Positions 16,883 to 24,623 of a stretch of DNA of 54,475 bases are shown here, one piece after another. The notes under the pieces were generated by a model that had not been told where the DNA came from, ran no database searches, and saw only the letters and a list, made by a program, of their open reading frames with translations. The position numbers and the translations under genes are program-made. This DNA is from Microbacteriaceae bacterium PS02333 (GTDB taxonomy: Bacteria; Actinomycetota; Actinomycetes; Actinomycetales; Microbacteriaceae): contig JASCOI010000010.1 in assembly GCA_029959665.1 (NCBI GenBank), positions 1-54,475 of the forward strand, written 5' to 3'. Each line of letters begins with the position of its first letter. Within the stretch, counting starts at the first letter, position 1.

Positions 16883-16928
16883 CCGGACGGGAGGCACGGT
16901 GCGGGCCCGCCACGAGCCTCCCGTCCGG
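16883..16928. terminator. Interspersed palindrome / terminator, copy 5
   Basis: CCGGACGGGAGGC (16883-16895) and GCCTCCCGTCCGG (16916-16928) are perfect 13-base arms around a 20-base centre. It lies between convergent genes ending at 16866 and 16961. Confidence 0.8.
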
Positions 16929-16960
16929 CCGTGGCCGGTACCAGAGCGCCTGCCGGACGG

Positions 16961-17836
16961 TCAGCGGCCGGCTGCCGGGCCCGGCACTCCCACGCGCACG
17001 GCGCTGATGCGCCCGGCCCGCGTCCGCGCGGTGGTGGCCGGGTCGTAGCTGTCCGCGGTCGCGAGGTAGAGCGTGCGCCCGTCCGGTCCGCCGAGGGCGC
17101 AGTCGATCGCGCACCGGCCCGGGGCGTCGATGCGGTCGGTGACCTCGCCGCCCTCGAGGACGCGGAGGAACTCGCCCGTGTCGACCGAGCAGACCCAGAT
17201 CGCCCCCTCGGCGTCGACCGTGCTGCCGTCGGGGGTCACGCCGTCGGGCAGCGCTGCCCATTGACGCCGGCCGCTCAGTGACCCGTCCGGTGCGATGTCG
17301 AACGCGGTCAGGCGGTGCGCCCAGGTCTCGCTGACGACCAGCGTCCGTGTTCCGGGCAGGACGTTCGCGCTGTTCGGGAAGACGAGGCCGTTGGCTGCCA
17401 GGCGGACGGAGCCGTCCTGCTCGATGACGTACAGGGGCCCCGGGCGCAGTTCCTCGCCGCCGTAGAGGTCGTAGCCGAACGCGCCGATGTAGGTCCGGCC
17501 GGTGACGTCATCGACGACCAGGTCGTTGACGAGCGACGACTCGACCGCTGACAGGTCGGCGAACACCGACGTGGTCCCGTCGTGCTCGACGGCCACGACC
17601 GTGCGGGACTCCATCGAGCTGACGATCAAGCGGCCGTCGGCGAGCCACCCGAGGCCGGAGGACTGTCCGTCGACCGTGGCCTCGAGCCGTGGTCCCGCAT
17701 CCGAGGCCGGGTCGATCGAGAAGACCTCGCCCGTGTGCATGTCGGAGTACCAGAGCCGGCCGTCGTGCCAGCGGTTCCCTTCGGGAAAGCGGATGCCGGT
17801 GACGACGTCGGAAGCGGAGTCCAGGGTGATGCGCAC
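16961..17836 (-). CDS. SMP-30/gluconolactonase-family lactonase
   Basis: 291-residue six-bladed beta-propeller. The metal ligands of the SMP-30/gluconolactonase family can be placed at FPEG (Glu19), LVNDLVVD (Asn near 104), FPNS and TPDGSTVD. Enzymes of this type open sugar-acid lactones (gluconolactone, arabinonolactone and others) in oxidative sugar pathways. It follows the serine-hydrolase gene by 45 bases and may be the last gene of the LacI-led arm of the sugar locus, although a hairpin at 17844-17872 sits in between. No export signal. Confidence 0.9.
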   Translation of the reverse strand: MRITLDSASDVVTGIRFPEGNRWHDGRLWYSDMHTGEVFSIDPASDAGPRLEATVDGQSSGLGWLADGRLIVSSMESRTVVAVEHDGTTSVFADLSAVESSLVNDLVVDDVTGRTYIGAFGYDLYGGEELRPGPLYVIEQDGSVRLAANGLVFPNSANVLPGTRTLVVSETWAHRLTAFDIAPDGSLSGRRQWAALPDGVTPDGSTVDAEGAIWVCSVDTGEFLRVLEGGEVTDRIDAPGRCAIDCALGGPDGRTLYLATADSYDPATTARTRAGRISAVRVGVPGPAAGR

Positions 17837-17843
17837 CGACCCA

Positions 17844-17872
17844 GCCTGCCACTCGGCACCTGGCCGGCAGGC
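17844..17872. terminator. Weak hairpin between serine hydrolase and lactonase genes
   Basis: GCCTGCC (17844-17850) and GGCAGGC (17866-17872) pair across 15 bases. It could attenuate transcription from the upstream genes into the lactonase gene, or be chance pairing in GC-rich DNA. Confidence 0.3.
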
Positions 17873-17881
17873 CGACCGCGC

Positions 17882-19282
17882 TCAGGACAGCCGCTCGGCG
17901 ATCCGTGCCCTCGCGAGCAGCCGGAACCTGCCGTACTCGTCGGGCTCGAGGAATGCGACGCTGCCGACGAGCTGCTCGTCGATGACCAGTCCGAGCGTCT
18001 CGGTGTCGACCGGGCGGAGCTCGTACCTCGCGACGGTGGGCGACGACCCCGCGGTGCGGTACATGGCAGCGCCCTCGCGCACGGGTTCCTCGGTGAGCCA
18101 GAGCCGTCCGTCCGCGTCGCGGGTGACCTCCGACTCGGTCTGCCGGGTGGCGTAGCGACCGAGGTACGGCGTCGCGTCGGGGACCAGGCGTGCGGGACCC
18201 GGGACGGCGGGCGGCGTCGTCGGCTCGACGTCGGCGAACTCGGCGAACACCGGGTCCAGCAACTCGCGCGCGAGCTGCCCTCCCGCGTCGGCGTTCGTGA
18301 CGACGGCAGCGGCCACCGAGCGGTCGGGTGCGATGGCCAGCTGGGTGGCCACGCCGGGGGCGCCGCCGCCGTGCTCGGCGATGCCCGGCCGGAGCAGCGC
18401 CCACCCCAGCGACTGGAACGACGGCACGGGGCCGATGCCGCGGATCGGCACCTCGGGTCGGAGCATCATCGCGGTCGACGTCCCCGAGAGCACCTGCTGC
18501 CCGGTCGGGCCCACCCCGCCGGCCAGGAAGAGCCGTCCGAGGGCGAGGAGGCCCGGCGCGGACATGGCGAGCTGGTTGCCGGCGGCCGGGTTCGACGGCG
18601 GCATGAGTGCCCACTCGCGGGACGGACCGAGCTCGCCCGTGTCCGATCGGTGCACGTGGGGGATCGCCGTCCCGTACGCCAGGGCCTGGCTCGCGGAGAA
18701 GGCGACGTCCTCGATACCGAGGGGCTCGAGCAGGAATCGCTGGAGTGCCTGCTCGTACGTCGTGCCCCGCGTGACCTCGACCAGCCGCCCGAGCGTGCCG
18801 TAACCGGCGTTGCAGTAGGCCCACCGCTCCCCCGGCGCACTGTGCTGCGCGGCGTCGCGCACGAGGTCACGGACGAAGCGGTCGAGCGCGTCCGGGCCGT
18901 CGGTCGTGGGCTGCCAGAGGTCGCCCTCGAAGCCGCCGGTGTGGGCCAGGAGGTGCCGGACGGTGATCCGGGCGCTGACCGCCTCGTCGGCCGTGCGGAA
19001 CTCCGGCAGGTACGTCCGTACGGGTTCGTCGAGCTGGACCAGCCTGTCGTCGACGAGCTGCAGCACGAGGGTCGCGGTGAACACCTTCGTGATCGACTGG
19101 ATCTGGAACAGCGACGACGGGGTGACCGGGGTACTCGTGCGGGTGTTCAGCACGCCGGAGGCCGCTTCGACGACGTCGGACCCCACCACGAGCGCCACTG
19201 ACGCGCCTGGGACGCCGTGCTGCTCGCGGAGCCGGGTGAGCTCGGACTGGATGCGTTCCTGCAGCGCTGCAGTGGTGGTCAT
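17882..19282 (-). CDS. Serine hydrolase, class C beta-lactamase/DD-peptidase family
   Basis: 466 residues. The catalytic motifs are SITK (Ser63, Lys66), YCN (Tyr156, Asn158) and a late HGGGAPG in place of KTG, typical of esterase-like members of the beta-lactamase superfamily. The last roughly 110 residues form an added beta-rich domain like that in D-aminopeptidase-type enzymes. There is no signal peptide, so it is probably cytoplasmic and not a true beta-lactamase. ATG 19282 starts 14 bases after the kinase stop, suggesting one operon with lacI and the kinase. Confidence 0.9.
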   Translation of the reverse strand: MTTTAALQERIQSELTRLREQHGVPGASVALVVGSDVVEAASGVLNTRTSTPVTPSSLFQIQSITKVFTATLVLQLVDDRLVQLDEPVRTYLPEFRTADEAVSARITVRHLLAHTGGFEGDLWQPTTDGPDALDRFVRDLVRDAAQHSAPGERWAYCNAGYGTLGRLVEVTRGTTYEQALQRFLLEPLGIEDVAFSASQALAYGTAIPHVHRSDTGELGPSREWALMPPSNPAAGNQLAMSAPGLLALGRLFLAGGVGPTGQQVLSGTSTAMMLRPEVPIRGIGPVPSFQSLGWALLRPGIAEHGGGAPGVATQLAIAPDRSVAAAVVTNADAGGQLARELLDPVFAEFADVEPTTPPAVPGPARLVPDATPYLGRYATRQTESEVTRDADGRLWLTEEPVREGAAMYRTAGSSPTVARYELRPVDTETLGLVIDEQLVGSVAFLEPDEYGRFRLLARARIAERLS

Positions 19283-19296
19283 GGACCCACCATGCC

Positions 19297-20268
19297 CTAC
19301 CAGTGGAGTGCGTCGAGGTGGTCGTGCCCGTCGAGCAGTCGCGCGACCCGACCCCGGGACACCTCGCGCATGTCGGGATCGGCGTCGTGCGCGGCGATCG
19401 CCAGCTCCACCCACATGTCGTAGAACTGCAGGCGTTCCCGCAGCCGGGGCCGTGCGAAGAGCTCCGGGTACGCACCGTGCAGCCACTCCGGCACCGGCGC
19501 GAGCGACGCCGCCGAGAGGCCCTGCGCACCGGGCGTCGGCGGGAACTCCGCGGGTCGGGCGCACCAGCGGAGGATCGAGTCGAGCTCGACGTCGGCTGGC
19601 TGCGCGACCGCCTCCGCGAAGTCGATGAGTCCGGACACCCGTCCGTCGTCGACCATCAGGTTCGAGCCGTGCAGGTCACCGTGCACCAGCACGAGCTCAT
19701 CGTCGTCGAACAGCGGCAGGCGCGACGTGATCCAGGCACCGACGGCGTCGCGCAGCCCGGCGTCCGGCAGCCCAGAGTCCGGCAGCCCGGAGCCCCCGAG
19801 CATCGTCCGCGTCGCATCGACGACCGGCGGGTGGTACGCGGGCCACCGCCCGCCGGCCAGCGCGTCGGTGAGCCACGGCGGCTGCAGTCCGGCGGGCGCG
19901 GGGATGCCGTGGAGCGATCGCAGTGCAGTCCCGAGGCTCTCGATCATCGTCCGCCGGTCGTGGAGCGACGCCGAGGGCCACGCCTCGTGCAGGGTCCGAC
20001 CGGGCAACCGTGCCGAGACGTACCAGGCTCCATCGGCCCCGTCGCCGTGGGCGATATGCCGCGCGTGCGGGACGTCGGTGCCGTCGAGCCTCGCGATGAC
20101 CGACGCCTCGTGCTCGTACGCATCACGTGCAGCGGGGCCACCGATCCGCACCACGTACTCGTCGCCGACCCACGCATGACTCACCCACCCGCCCTTCGGC
20201 ACGAACCGCCCGGTCGTGGGCAGACCGGCGACCCCGAGGATCCGGGTGAGCGCGGGTGGGTTCGTCAC
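19297..20268 (-). CDS. APH-fold phosphotransferase linked to LacI regulator
   Basis: 323-residue kinase of the aminoglycoside/homoserine/choline kinase superfamily. VHGDLHGSNLMV (about 195-206; Asp198) and LIDFAEA (Asp216) carry the catalytic and metal-binding Asp. A small tandem repeat SGLPD-SGLPD-AGLRD lies at about 160-175. GTG 20268 overlaps the stop of the LacI gene (GTGA), so the kinase is made with the regulator. In a sugar-uptake locus a carbohydrate or sugar-alcohol substrate is an attractive inference, but antibiotic or other small-molecule kinases share this fold. Confidence 0.87.
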   Translation of the reverse strand: MTNPPALTRILGVAGLPTTGRFVPKGGWVSHAWVGDEYVVRIGGPAARDAYEHEASVIARLDGTDVPHARHIAHGDGADGAWYVSARLPGRTLHEAWPSASLHDRRTMIESLGTALRSLHGIPAPAGLQPPWLTDALAGGRWPAYHPPVVDATRTMLGGSGLPDSGLPDAGLRDAVGAWITSRLPLFDDDELVLVHGDLHGSNLMVDDGRVSGLIDFAEAVAQPADVELDSILRWCARPAEFPPTPGAQGLSAASLAPVPEWLHGAYPELFARPRLRERLQFYDMWVELAIAAHDADPDMREVSRGRVARLLDGHDHLDALHW

Positions 20269-21263
20269 GTCGACTGTCGCGGGACGAGGAAGCACTCGGC
20301 GGTGCGGACACCGCCGGCGACCTCGTCGCCCTGGATCATCCGCATCAGCAGGTCGGCCGCCTGCCTGCCGACCTCGCGGAGGTTGAGGTCCACGGACGTG
20401 ATGCTCGGTCGCGCGGCCTCCGTGATGACGGTCCAGTTGTCGACGCCGACGACCCCGACCTGCGTCGGCACGGTGATCCCCGCTTCGCGCAGGCAGTCCA
20501 CGACGCCGCGGGCGATCTGGTCGCTGGTGCAGAACACCCCGTCGAGCTCCGACCCGAGCAGGCGTGTCGCGGCTTCGTACCCCCACCGCTCGCTCCACTC
20601 GCCGTAGAGGGCGTCCCCACCGACGAGCGTGGCGCCGGCGGCGGCGATGGCACGCTTCGCGCTGTCGACGCGGTGCGAGCTCGCGGTGTGCCGCCTGGCG
20701 CCGGAGACGATCGCGATGGACCGGCGTCCGGAGCCGAGCATGTGGTCGATCGCCCGTGCCGCGCCGGCCTCGTCGTCCGGCACGATGGACACGTCGGTCG
20801 GGTCGAGCGAGGGCGCGAGCGCGTAGACGGCCGGGACGCCGAGCAGGCCGGTGATCGACGGGCGCGGGTCGCTGGAGCGCCCCGTGACGACGATGCCGTC
20901 GACCCGCTGCTTCAGGAACGTCTGCACGTAGTGCGTCTCGCGGATCGGGTCGCCACGGCTCTCGGCGAGCAGCATCGACACCTCTCCCGGTCCGAAGGTG
21001 TCCTCGGCCCCGGTGAGGATCGGGATCGTGAACCGCCCGTAGGCATCGGTCGACAGCACGCCCACCAGGAAGGACCGGCCTGGAGGCACGGCTCGCGTCT
21101 CGGCGCGCACGCTCAGTCCCAGCTCGGTCGCCACCGCCGCGACGCGTTGCCGCGTCCCCTCGGCGATCTGCCCCCGGCCGTTCAGGACCTTGGAGACGGT
21201 GCCGACGGACACCCCGGTCTGCGCGGCGACGTCGGCCAGCGTCACATCACGTCGGTTCACCAC
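20265..21263 (-). CDS. LacI-family transcriptional repressor
   Basis: 332 residues. The N-terminal helix-turn-helix and hinge are TLADVAAQTGVSVGTVSKVLNG, followed by a periplasmic-binding-protein-like sensor domain (SFLVGVLSTD through GVVGVDNWTVI) to the end. GTG 21263 has GGAGG 5 bases upstream; GTG 21260 is equally possible. It is divergent from the sugar ABC operon. CGGCAA-N3-TTGCCG-like operators flank that operon's promoter, so repression relieved by the imported sugar or a derivative is expected. Confidence 0.94.
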   Translation of the reverse strand: MVNRRDVTLADVAAQTGVSVGTVSKVLNGRGQIAEGTRQRVAAVATELGLSVRAETRAVPPGRSFLVGVLSTDAYGRFTIPILTGAEDTFGPGEVSMLLAESRGDPIRETHYVQTFLKQRVDGIVVTGRSSDPRPSITGLLGVPAVYALAPSLDPTDVSIVPDDEAGAARAIDHMLGSGRRSIAIVSGARRHTASSHRVDSAKRAIAAAGATLVGGDALYGEWSERWGYEAATRLLGSELDGVFCTSDQIARGVVDCLREAGITVPTQVGVVGVDNWTVITEAARPSITSVDLNLREVGRQAADLLMRMIQGDEVAGGVRTAECFLVPRQST

Positions 21264-21296
21264 GGTTTCCTCCTTGCGGTACGAGCGTACGGCACT

Positions 21297-21311
21297 CGGC
21301 AAACCTTGCCG
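21297..21311. promoter_or_regulatory. LacI operator O1
   Basis: CGGCAA-ACC-TTGCCG, a perfect 6-base inverted repeat with a 3-base centre, 24 bases before the -35 of the sugar operon and 34 bases from the lacI start. It can serve as an auxiliary operator and for lacI autoregulation. Confidence 0.7.
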
Positions 21312-21334
21312 CATCACGATTCGGCCGTCAAGCA

Positions 21335-21363
21335 TTGACACGGCTCTCGGCTCGTTCTACCTT
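21335..21363 (+). promoter_or_regulatory. Promoter of the sugar ABC/GH127 operon
   Basis: A consensus -35 TTGACA (21335-21340), a 17-base spacer and TACCTT (21358-21363). The predicted start near 21370 lies just before operators O2/O3 and about 46 bases before the first gene. Confidence 0.75.
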
Positions 21364-21373
21364 CGGCAAACAC

Positions 21374-21398
21374 AGCAAAGCTTGCCGCAACGTTGCGG
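21374..21398. promoter_or_regulatory. LacI operators O2 and O3 downstream of +1
   Basis: AGCAA-AGC-TTGCCG (21374-21387) shares the GCAA-N3-TTGC core of O1. Overlapping it, CCGCAACGTTGCGG (21385-21398) is a perfect 14-base palindrome. Both lie immediately after the predicted transcription start, the classical position for LacI repression. Which of the two overlapping sites is bound cannot be told from sequence. Confidence 0.65.
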
Positions 21399-21415
21399 AG
21401 AAGAGAGATGCAGAG

Positions 21416-22717
21416 ATGACGATGAAGACATCAACGATCCGGAGGACCGCGGTCGCAGCGGCCGCCCTGACGATCGCCGCGATCGGGTTGGCGGGGTGCT
21501 CCTCGAGCGGCTCGGCCGACAGCGGCGGCAGCGCGAAGGGCACGGTCACGCTCTGGCAGCGCGACGGCGGCGTCGACCTGACCGACCAGGTCAAGGCGTA
21601 CGAGAAGGCACACCCCGGTGTCACGGTGAAGCTCTCCACGATCCAGGCCGACCAGTACCTCACCAAGCTCGCGAACTCCGCACGGGCAGGCTCGGTGCCG
21701 GACCTCGTGAGCTACGACATCGTCAACACGCCGCTCCTCGCGACGCAGGGGTTGCTCGCCGACGTCACCGACAAGGTGAAGGGGCTGTCGAACAAGGGCG
21801 ACCTCGCACCGGCCGGTGTCGAGATCGGGACGCTCGACGGCAAGAACTACGCCCTGCCGGTGGCGCTCACCGGGTCCCAGATGTTCTGGAACAAGTCGCT
21901 CTTCACCAAGGCCGGCCTCGACCCGACGAAGCCGCCGACCTCCCTCGCCGAGGTCAAGACCGCTGCGGAGAAGATCCAGGCGCTCGGCGGTGGCGTCACC
22001 GGGTTCTCCACACTCGGCGGCGTCGGGCAGGCGTGGACGGGCTTCCCGAGCTCGTGGGCGAAGGGTGGCAGCGTCCTCACCGCGGCTGGCAAGAACCAGA
22101 AGGCCGAGTTCACCAGCTCGGAACTCATCGGCATGGTCGACTGGTACCAGGACATGTGGAAGTCCGGGCTCATGCAGAAGACCGACCAGCCGAACCAGGA
22201 CCCCGGCAACGTCGGCCAGGAGAACGCCCTGAACGGCAAGGTCGGCATCCTGTTCGGCGGCGCGAACACCCTCACCGCGAAGAAGGCCGACTTCGGCAGT
22301 GCGGTCGGGATCCCCGGCGTGGACGGCGGCTCCGGGTCGTTCCTCGGCGGTGACGAGATCGGCATGACCGCCGGTGCGAAGAACGCCGACGGTGCGTGGT
22401 CGCTCATGAAGTGGCTCGTCAGCTCGAAGGAGGCGGCGAAGATCGACCTGTCGCAGGGCTGGATCGCGCCGGACCTCACCGTGGCGAAGAGCCTGGCGAC
22501 CGACGAGTGGTCGAAGGACATCGTCGACACGCTCGCGATCGGCAAGCTCCCGAAGAGCATCGCGTACAACGCGGTCATCAACGACCCGAACGGCCCGTGG
22601 GCGCAGCAGTCCCAGAAGGTCATCTTCCAGGGCGCCGACGCCCAGAGCTCGCTGGCGAGCGCCGAGAAGCAGGCGAACTCGCTCATCGAGCAGGCGTACA
22701 GCCAGGTCGGGCAGTGA
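21416..22717 (+). CDS. Sugar ABC transporter substrate-binding lipoprotein
   Basis: 433 residues, family 1 extracellular solute-binding protein. The signal peptide ends in the lipobox LAGC (Cys28), so the protein is anchored outside the membrane. The mature part starts with a Ser/Gly linker, then VTLWQRDGGVDLTDQVKAYE and the usual Trp-rich C-terminal lobe. ATG 21416 is preferred; ATG 21422 is 6 bases downstream. It is first in a four-gene operon in which each later gene overlaps its neighbour by four bases. The ligand is probably an oligosaccharide, since the last gene is a glycosidase. Confidence 0.93.
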   Translation: MTMKTSTIRRTAVAAAALTIAAIGLAGCSSSGSADSGGSAKGTVTLWQRDGGVDLTDQVKAYEKAHPGVTVKLSTIQADQYLTKLANSARAGSVPDLVSYDIVNTPLLATQGLLADVTDKVKGLSNKGDLAPAGVEIGTLDGKNYALPVALTGSQMFWNKSLFTKAGLDPTKPPTSLAEVKTAAEKIQALGGGVTGFSTLGGVGQAWTGFPSSWAKGGSVLTAAGKNQKAEFTSSELIGMVDWYQDMWKSGLMQKTDQPNQDPGNVGQENALNGKVGILFGGANTLTAKKADFGSAVGIPGVDGGSGSFLGGDEIGMTAGAKNADGAWSLMKWLVSSKEAAKIDLSQGWIAPDLTVAKSLATDEWSKDIVDTLAIGKLPKSIAYNAVINDPNGPWAQQSQKVIFQGADAQSSLASAEKQANSLIEQAYSQVGQ

Positions 22718-23664
22718 CAGCCGTCACCTCCTCGGCGCTCGCCGGGGTCGCGGCCGGGAGCGGGCGCTCCCGACCGCGCTCCGCGAGCCGTCGTCGCCAG
22801 ACGCTGGCGTGGCTGCTCGTCGCACCGGCCCTCGCCCTCGCGGTCGTGTTCTTCGTCGTGCCGATGGTGCTGCTCGTCGGGATGTCGTTCTCGAACTGGC
22901 CGCTGCTCGGACGGGTCAGCTTCGCCGGGGTCGCGAACTACACGCAGGCGTTCCAGGACGCGGCGTTCTGGCGCTCCCTGGTCTTCTCGCTGCTGTTCAC
23001 CGTCGTGTCCGTCCCGCTCGGGATGGCCGCGAGCTACGCGGCAGCGACGATGGTCCGCGGTGAGGGGCGGATCGTGTCCTTCGTGCGGACGGCGTTCTTC
23101 ATGCCGGTCGTCATCGGGTTCACCGCCGCGGCGTACATGGCGAACGTGCTGCTCGTCCCCGGCACCGGCGTGATCAACGTGCTCCTGAAGTCGGTCGGGC
23201 TGACGAACGGGGACACCGCGTGGTTCACGGCTCCGGACACAGCGTTCTGGGCGGTCATCGTCCTGACGGTGTGGAAGTCGATGGGCGTCGCGATGATCCT
23301 GCTCATGGCCGGCATGCAGGCCGTGCCGACCGAGGTGATCGAGGCGGCGAAGATCGACGGCGCCGGGTGGTGGCGACGCGAGGGCTCGGTGGTCTTCCCA
23401 CTCGTCCGCCGACAGTTCGCGCTCTGCCTGCTGCTCGCGGTGTCCGGCTCGATCCTCGTCTTCGACCAGTTCTACGTGCTGACGAAGGGCGGCCCGAGCG
23501 GGTCGACCACGACGACGGTCATGTACACGTACCAGCAGTCGTTCGTCCGCTACGACCTCGGCTACGGCGCCGCGCTGTCGATGATCCTCACCGTGATCAT
23601 CCTGGCCATCGCGATCGTCCAGCTGCGGGCGCTGCGCTCGACCGGAGTGGAGGACGACCGATGA
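22714..23664 (+). CDS. Sugar ABC transporter permease (MalF type)
   Basis: 316 residues with six membrane helices after a basic N-terminus. The EAA loop reads EAAKIDGAGWWRREGSVVFP and docks the ATPase. GTG 22714 overlaps the binding-protein stop (GTGA). No ATPase gene lies in the operon, so a shared MsmK/MalK-type ATPase encoded elsewhere is presumably used, as is usual for such CUT1 systems in actinobacteria. Confidence 0.93.
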   Translation: MTAVTSSALAGVAAGSGRSRPRSASRRRQTLAWLLVAPALALAVVFFVVPMVLLVGMSFSNWPLLGRVSFAGVANYTQAFQDAAFWRSLVFSLLFTVVSVPLGMAASYAAATMVRGEGRIVSFVRTAFFMPVVIGFTAAAYMANVLLVPGTGVINVLLKSVGLTNGDTAWFTAPDTAFWAVIVLTVWKSMGVAMILLMAGMQAVPTEVIEAAKIDGAGWWRREGSVVFPLVRRQFALCLLLAVSGSILVFDQFYVLTKGGPSGSTTTTVMYTYQQSFVRYDLGYGAALSMILTVIILAIAIVQLRALRSTGVEDDR

Positions 23665-24623
23665 GCGCGACCGACGTGACCAGGGGCACGACCGCAGCGT
23701 CCCGACGCGACGCGGGTCGAGCCTCCAGGCCGGACGCGGCGGACCGCACCGGTGTGCCGGACGCGCCCCCGCGTCGGCACCGGCCGCGCGCCGGCGGGAT
23801 CGCCTACGTGGTCGTCGGCACCCTGCTCGCGCTCCTGTTCATCGCGCCCGTCGTCTACATCCTGTTCCGGTCGTTCCTGCCGGCTGATGCCGATGCGCGC
23901 GGGATCGGGTTCGAGTCGCTGGCGACGCTCACGCTCCGCAACTACGCGAAGGTGTTCGACCCGTCGGTGGACCTGCGGCAGAACATCGTCAACTCGTTCG
24001 TCGTCGCGATCGCGGTCGCGGTGCTCGTCGCCCTCGTGTCGACACTCGCCGCGTACGCGCTGTCGAAGATCCGGTTCCGCGGTTCGACGATCGTGTTCGT
24101 GCTCCTGCTGGCGCCGCTCGTCGTGCCGTTCCAGGGGCTGCTCACACCGCTGTCGATCGTGCTCGGGAAGCTCGGGCTGCTCGACTCCCTCGCCGGGGTC
24201 GTGCTCGTGCTGGTCACGCTGCAGCTGCCGTTCTCGGTGTTCGTGATGCGGAACACCTTCGACGGGATCCCGTCGGAGCTCGAGGACGCCGCTGCGATCG
24301 ACGGAGCAGGCACCGGACGCATCCTGCGGTCGGTGATGCTGCCCCTGGCGTGGCCGGGACTCGTCACGACCGCACTGTTCGGCTTCATGGCCGGCTGGAA
24401 CGACCTGCTCAGCTCGGTCACGTTCCTGTCGACCGACAGCAAGTACACACTCCCGCTCGCGCTGTCGAGCATCAGCACGTCCTTCAAGATCCCGGGCGTC
24501 CCGGTGATCGACCCCGGGCTCCTCACCGCCGTCGCGTGCGTCGCGACCGTCCCGGTGGTCGTGCTGTTCCTCGCGCTGCAGCGGTACTACACCAGAGGTC
24601 TCATCGGAGGATCCATCAAATGA
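23661..24623 (+). CDS. Sugar ABC transporter permease (MalG type)
   Basis: 320 residues. A roughly 45-residue charged, disordered N-terminus precedes six membrane helices. The EAA loop (ELEDAAAIDGAGTGRILRSV) is in the expected place and the C-terminus RYYTRGLIGGSIK is typical of MalG/LacG proteins. ATG 23661 overlaps the upstream permease stop (ATGA). With that permease it forms the membrane heterodimer of the importer. Confidence 0.93.
   Translation: MSATDVTRGTTAASRRDAGRASRPDAADRTGVPDAPPRRHRPRAGGIAYVVVGTLLALLFIAPVVYILFRSFLPADADARGIGFESLATLTLRNYAKVFDPSVDLRQNIVNSFVVAIAVAVLVALVSTLAAYALSKIRFRGSTIVFVLLLAPLVVPFQGLLTPLSIVLGKLGLLDSLAGVVLVLVTLQLPFSVFVMRNTFDGIPSELEDAAAIDGAGTGRILRSVMLPLAWPGLVTTALFGFMAGWNDLLSSVTFLSTDSKYTLPLALSSISTSFKIPGVPVIDPGLLTAVACVATVPVVVLFLALQRYYTRGLIGGSIK

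Noticed and set aside
17882-19282. Class C beta-lactamase
   Set aside because: SxxK and YxN are present, but there is no signal peptide, HGG replaces KTG and an extra C-terminal domain is present; an esterase/aminopeptidase-like role is more likely.
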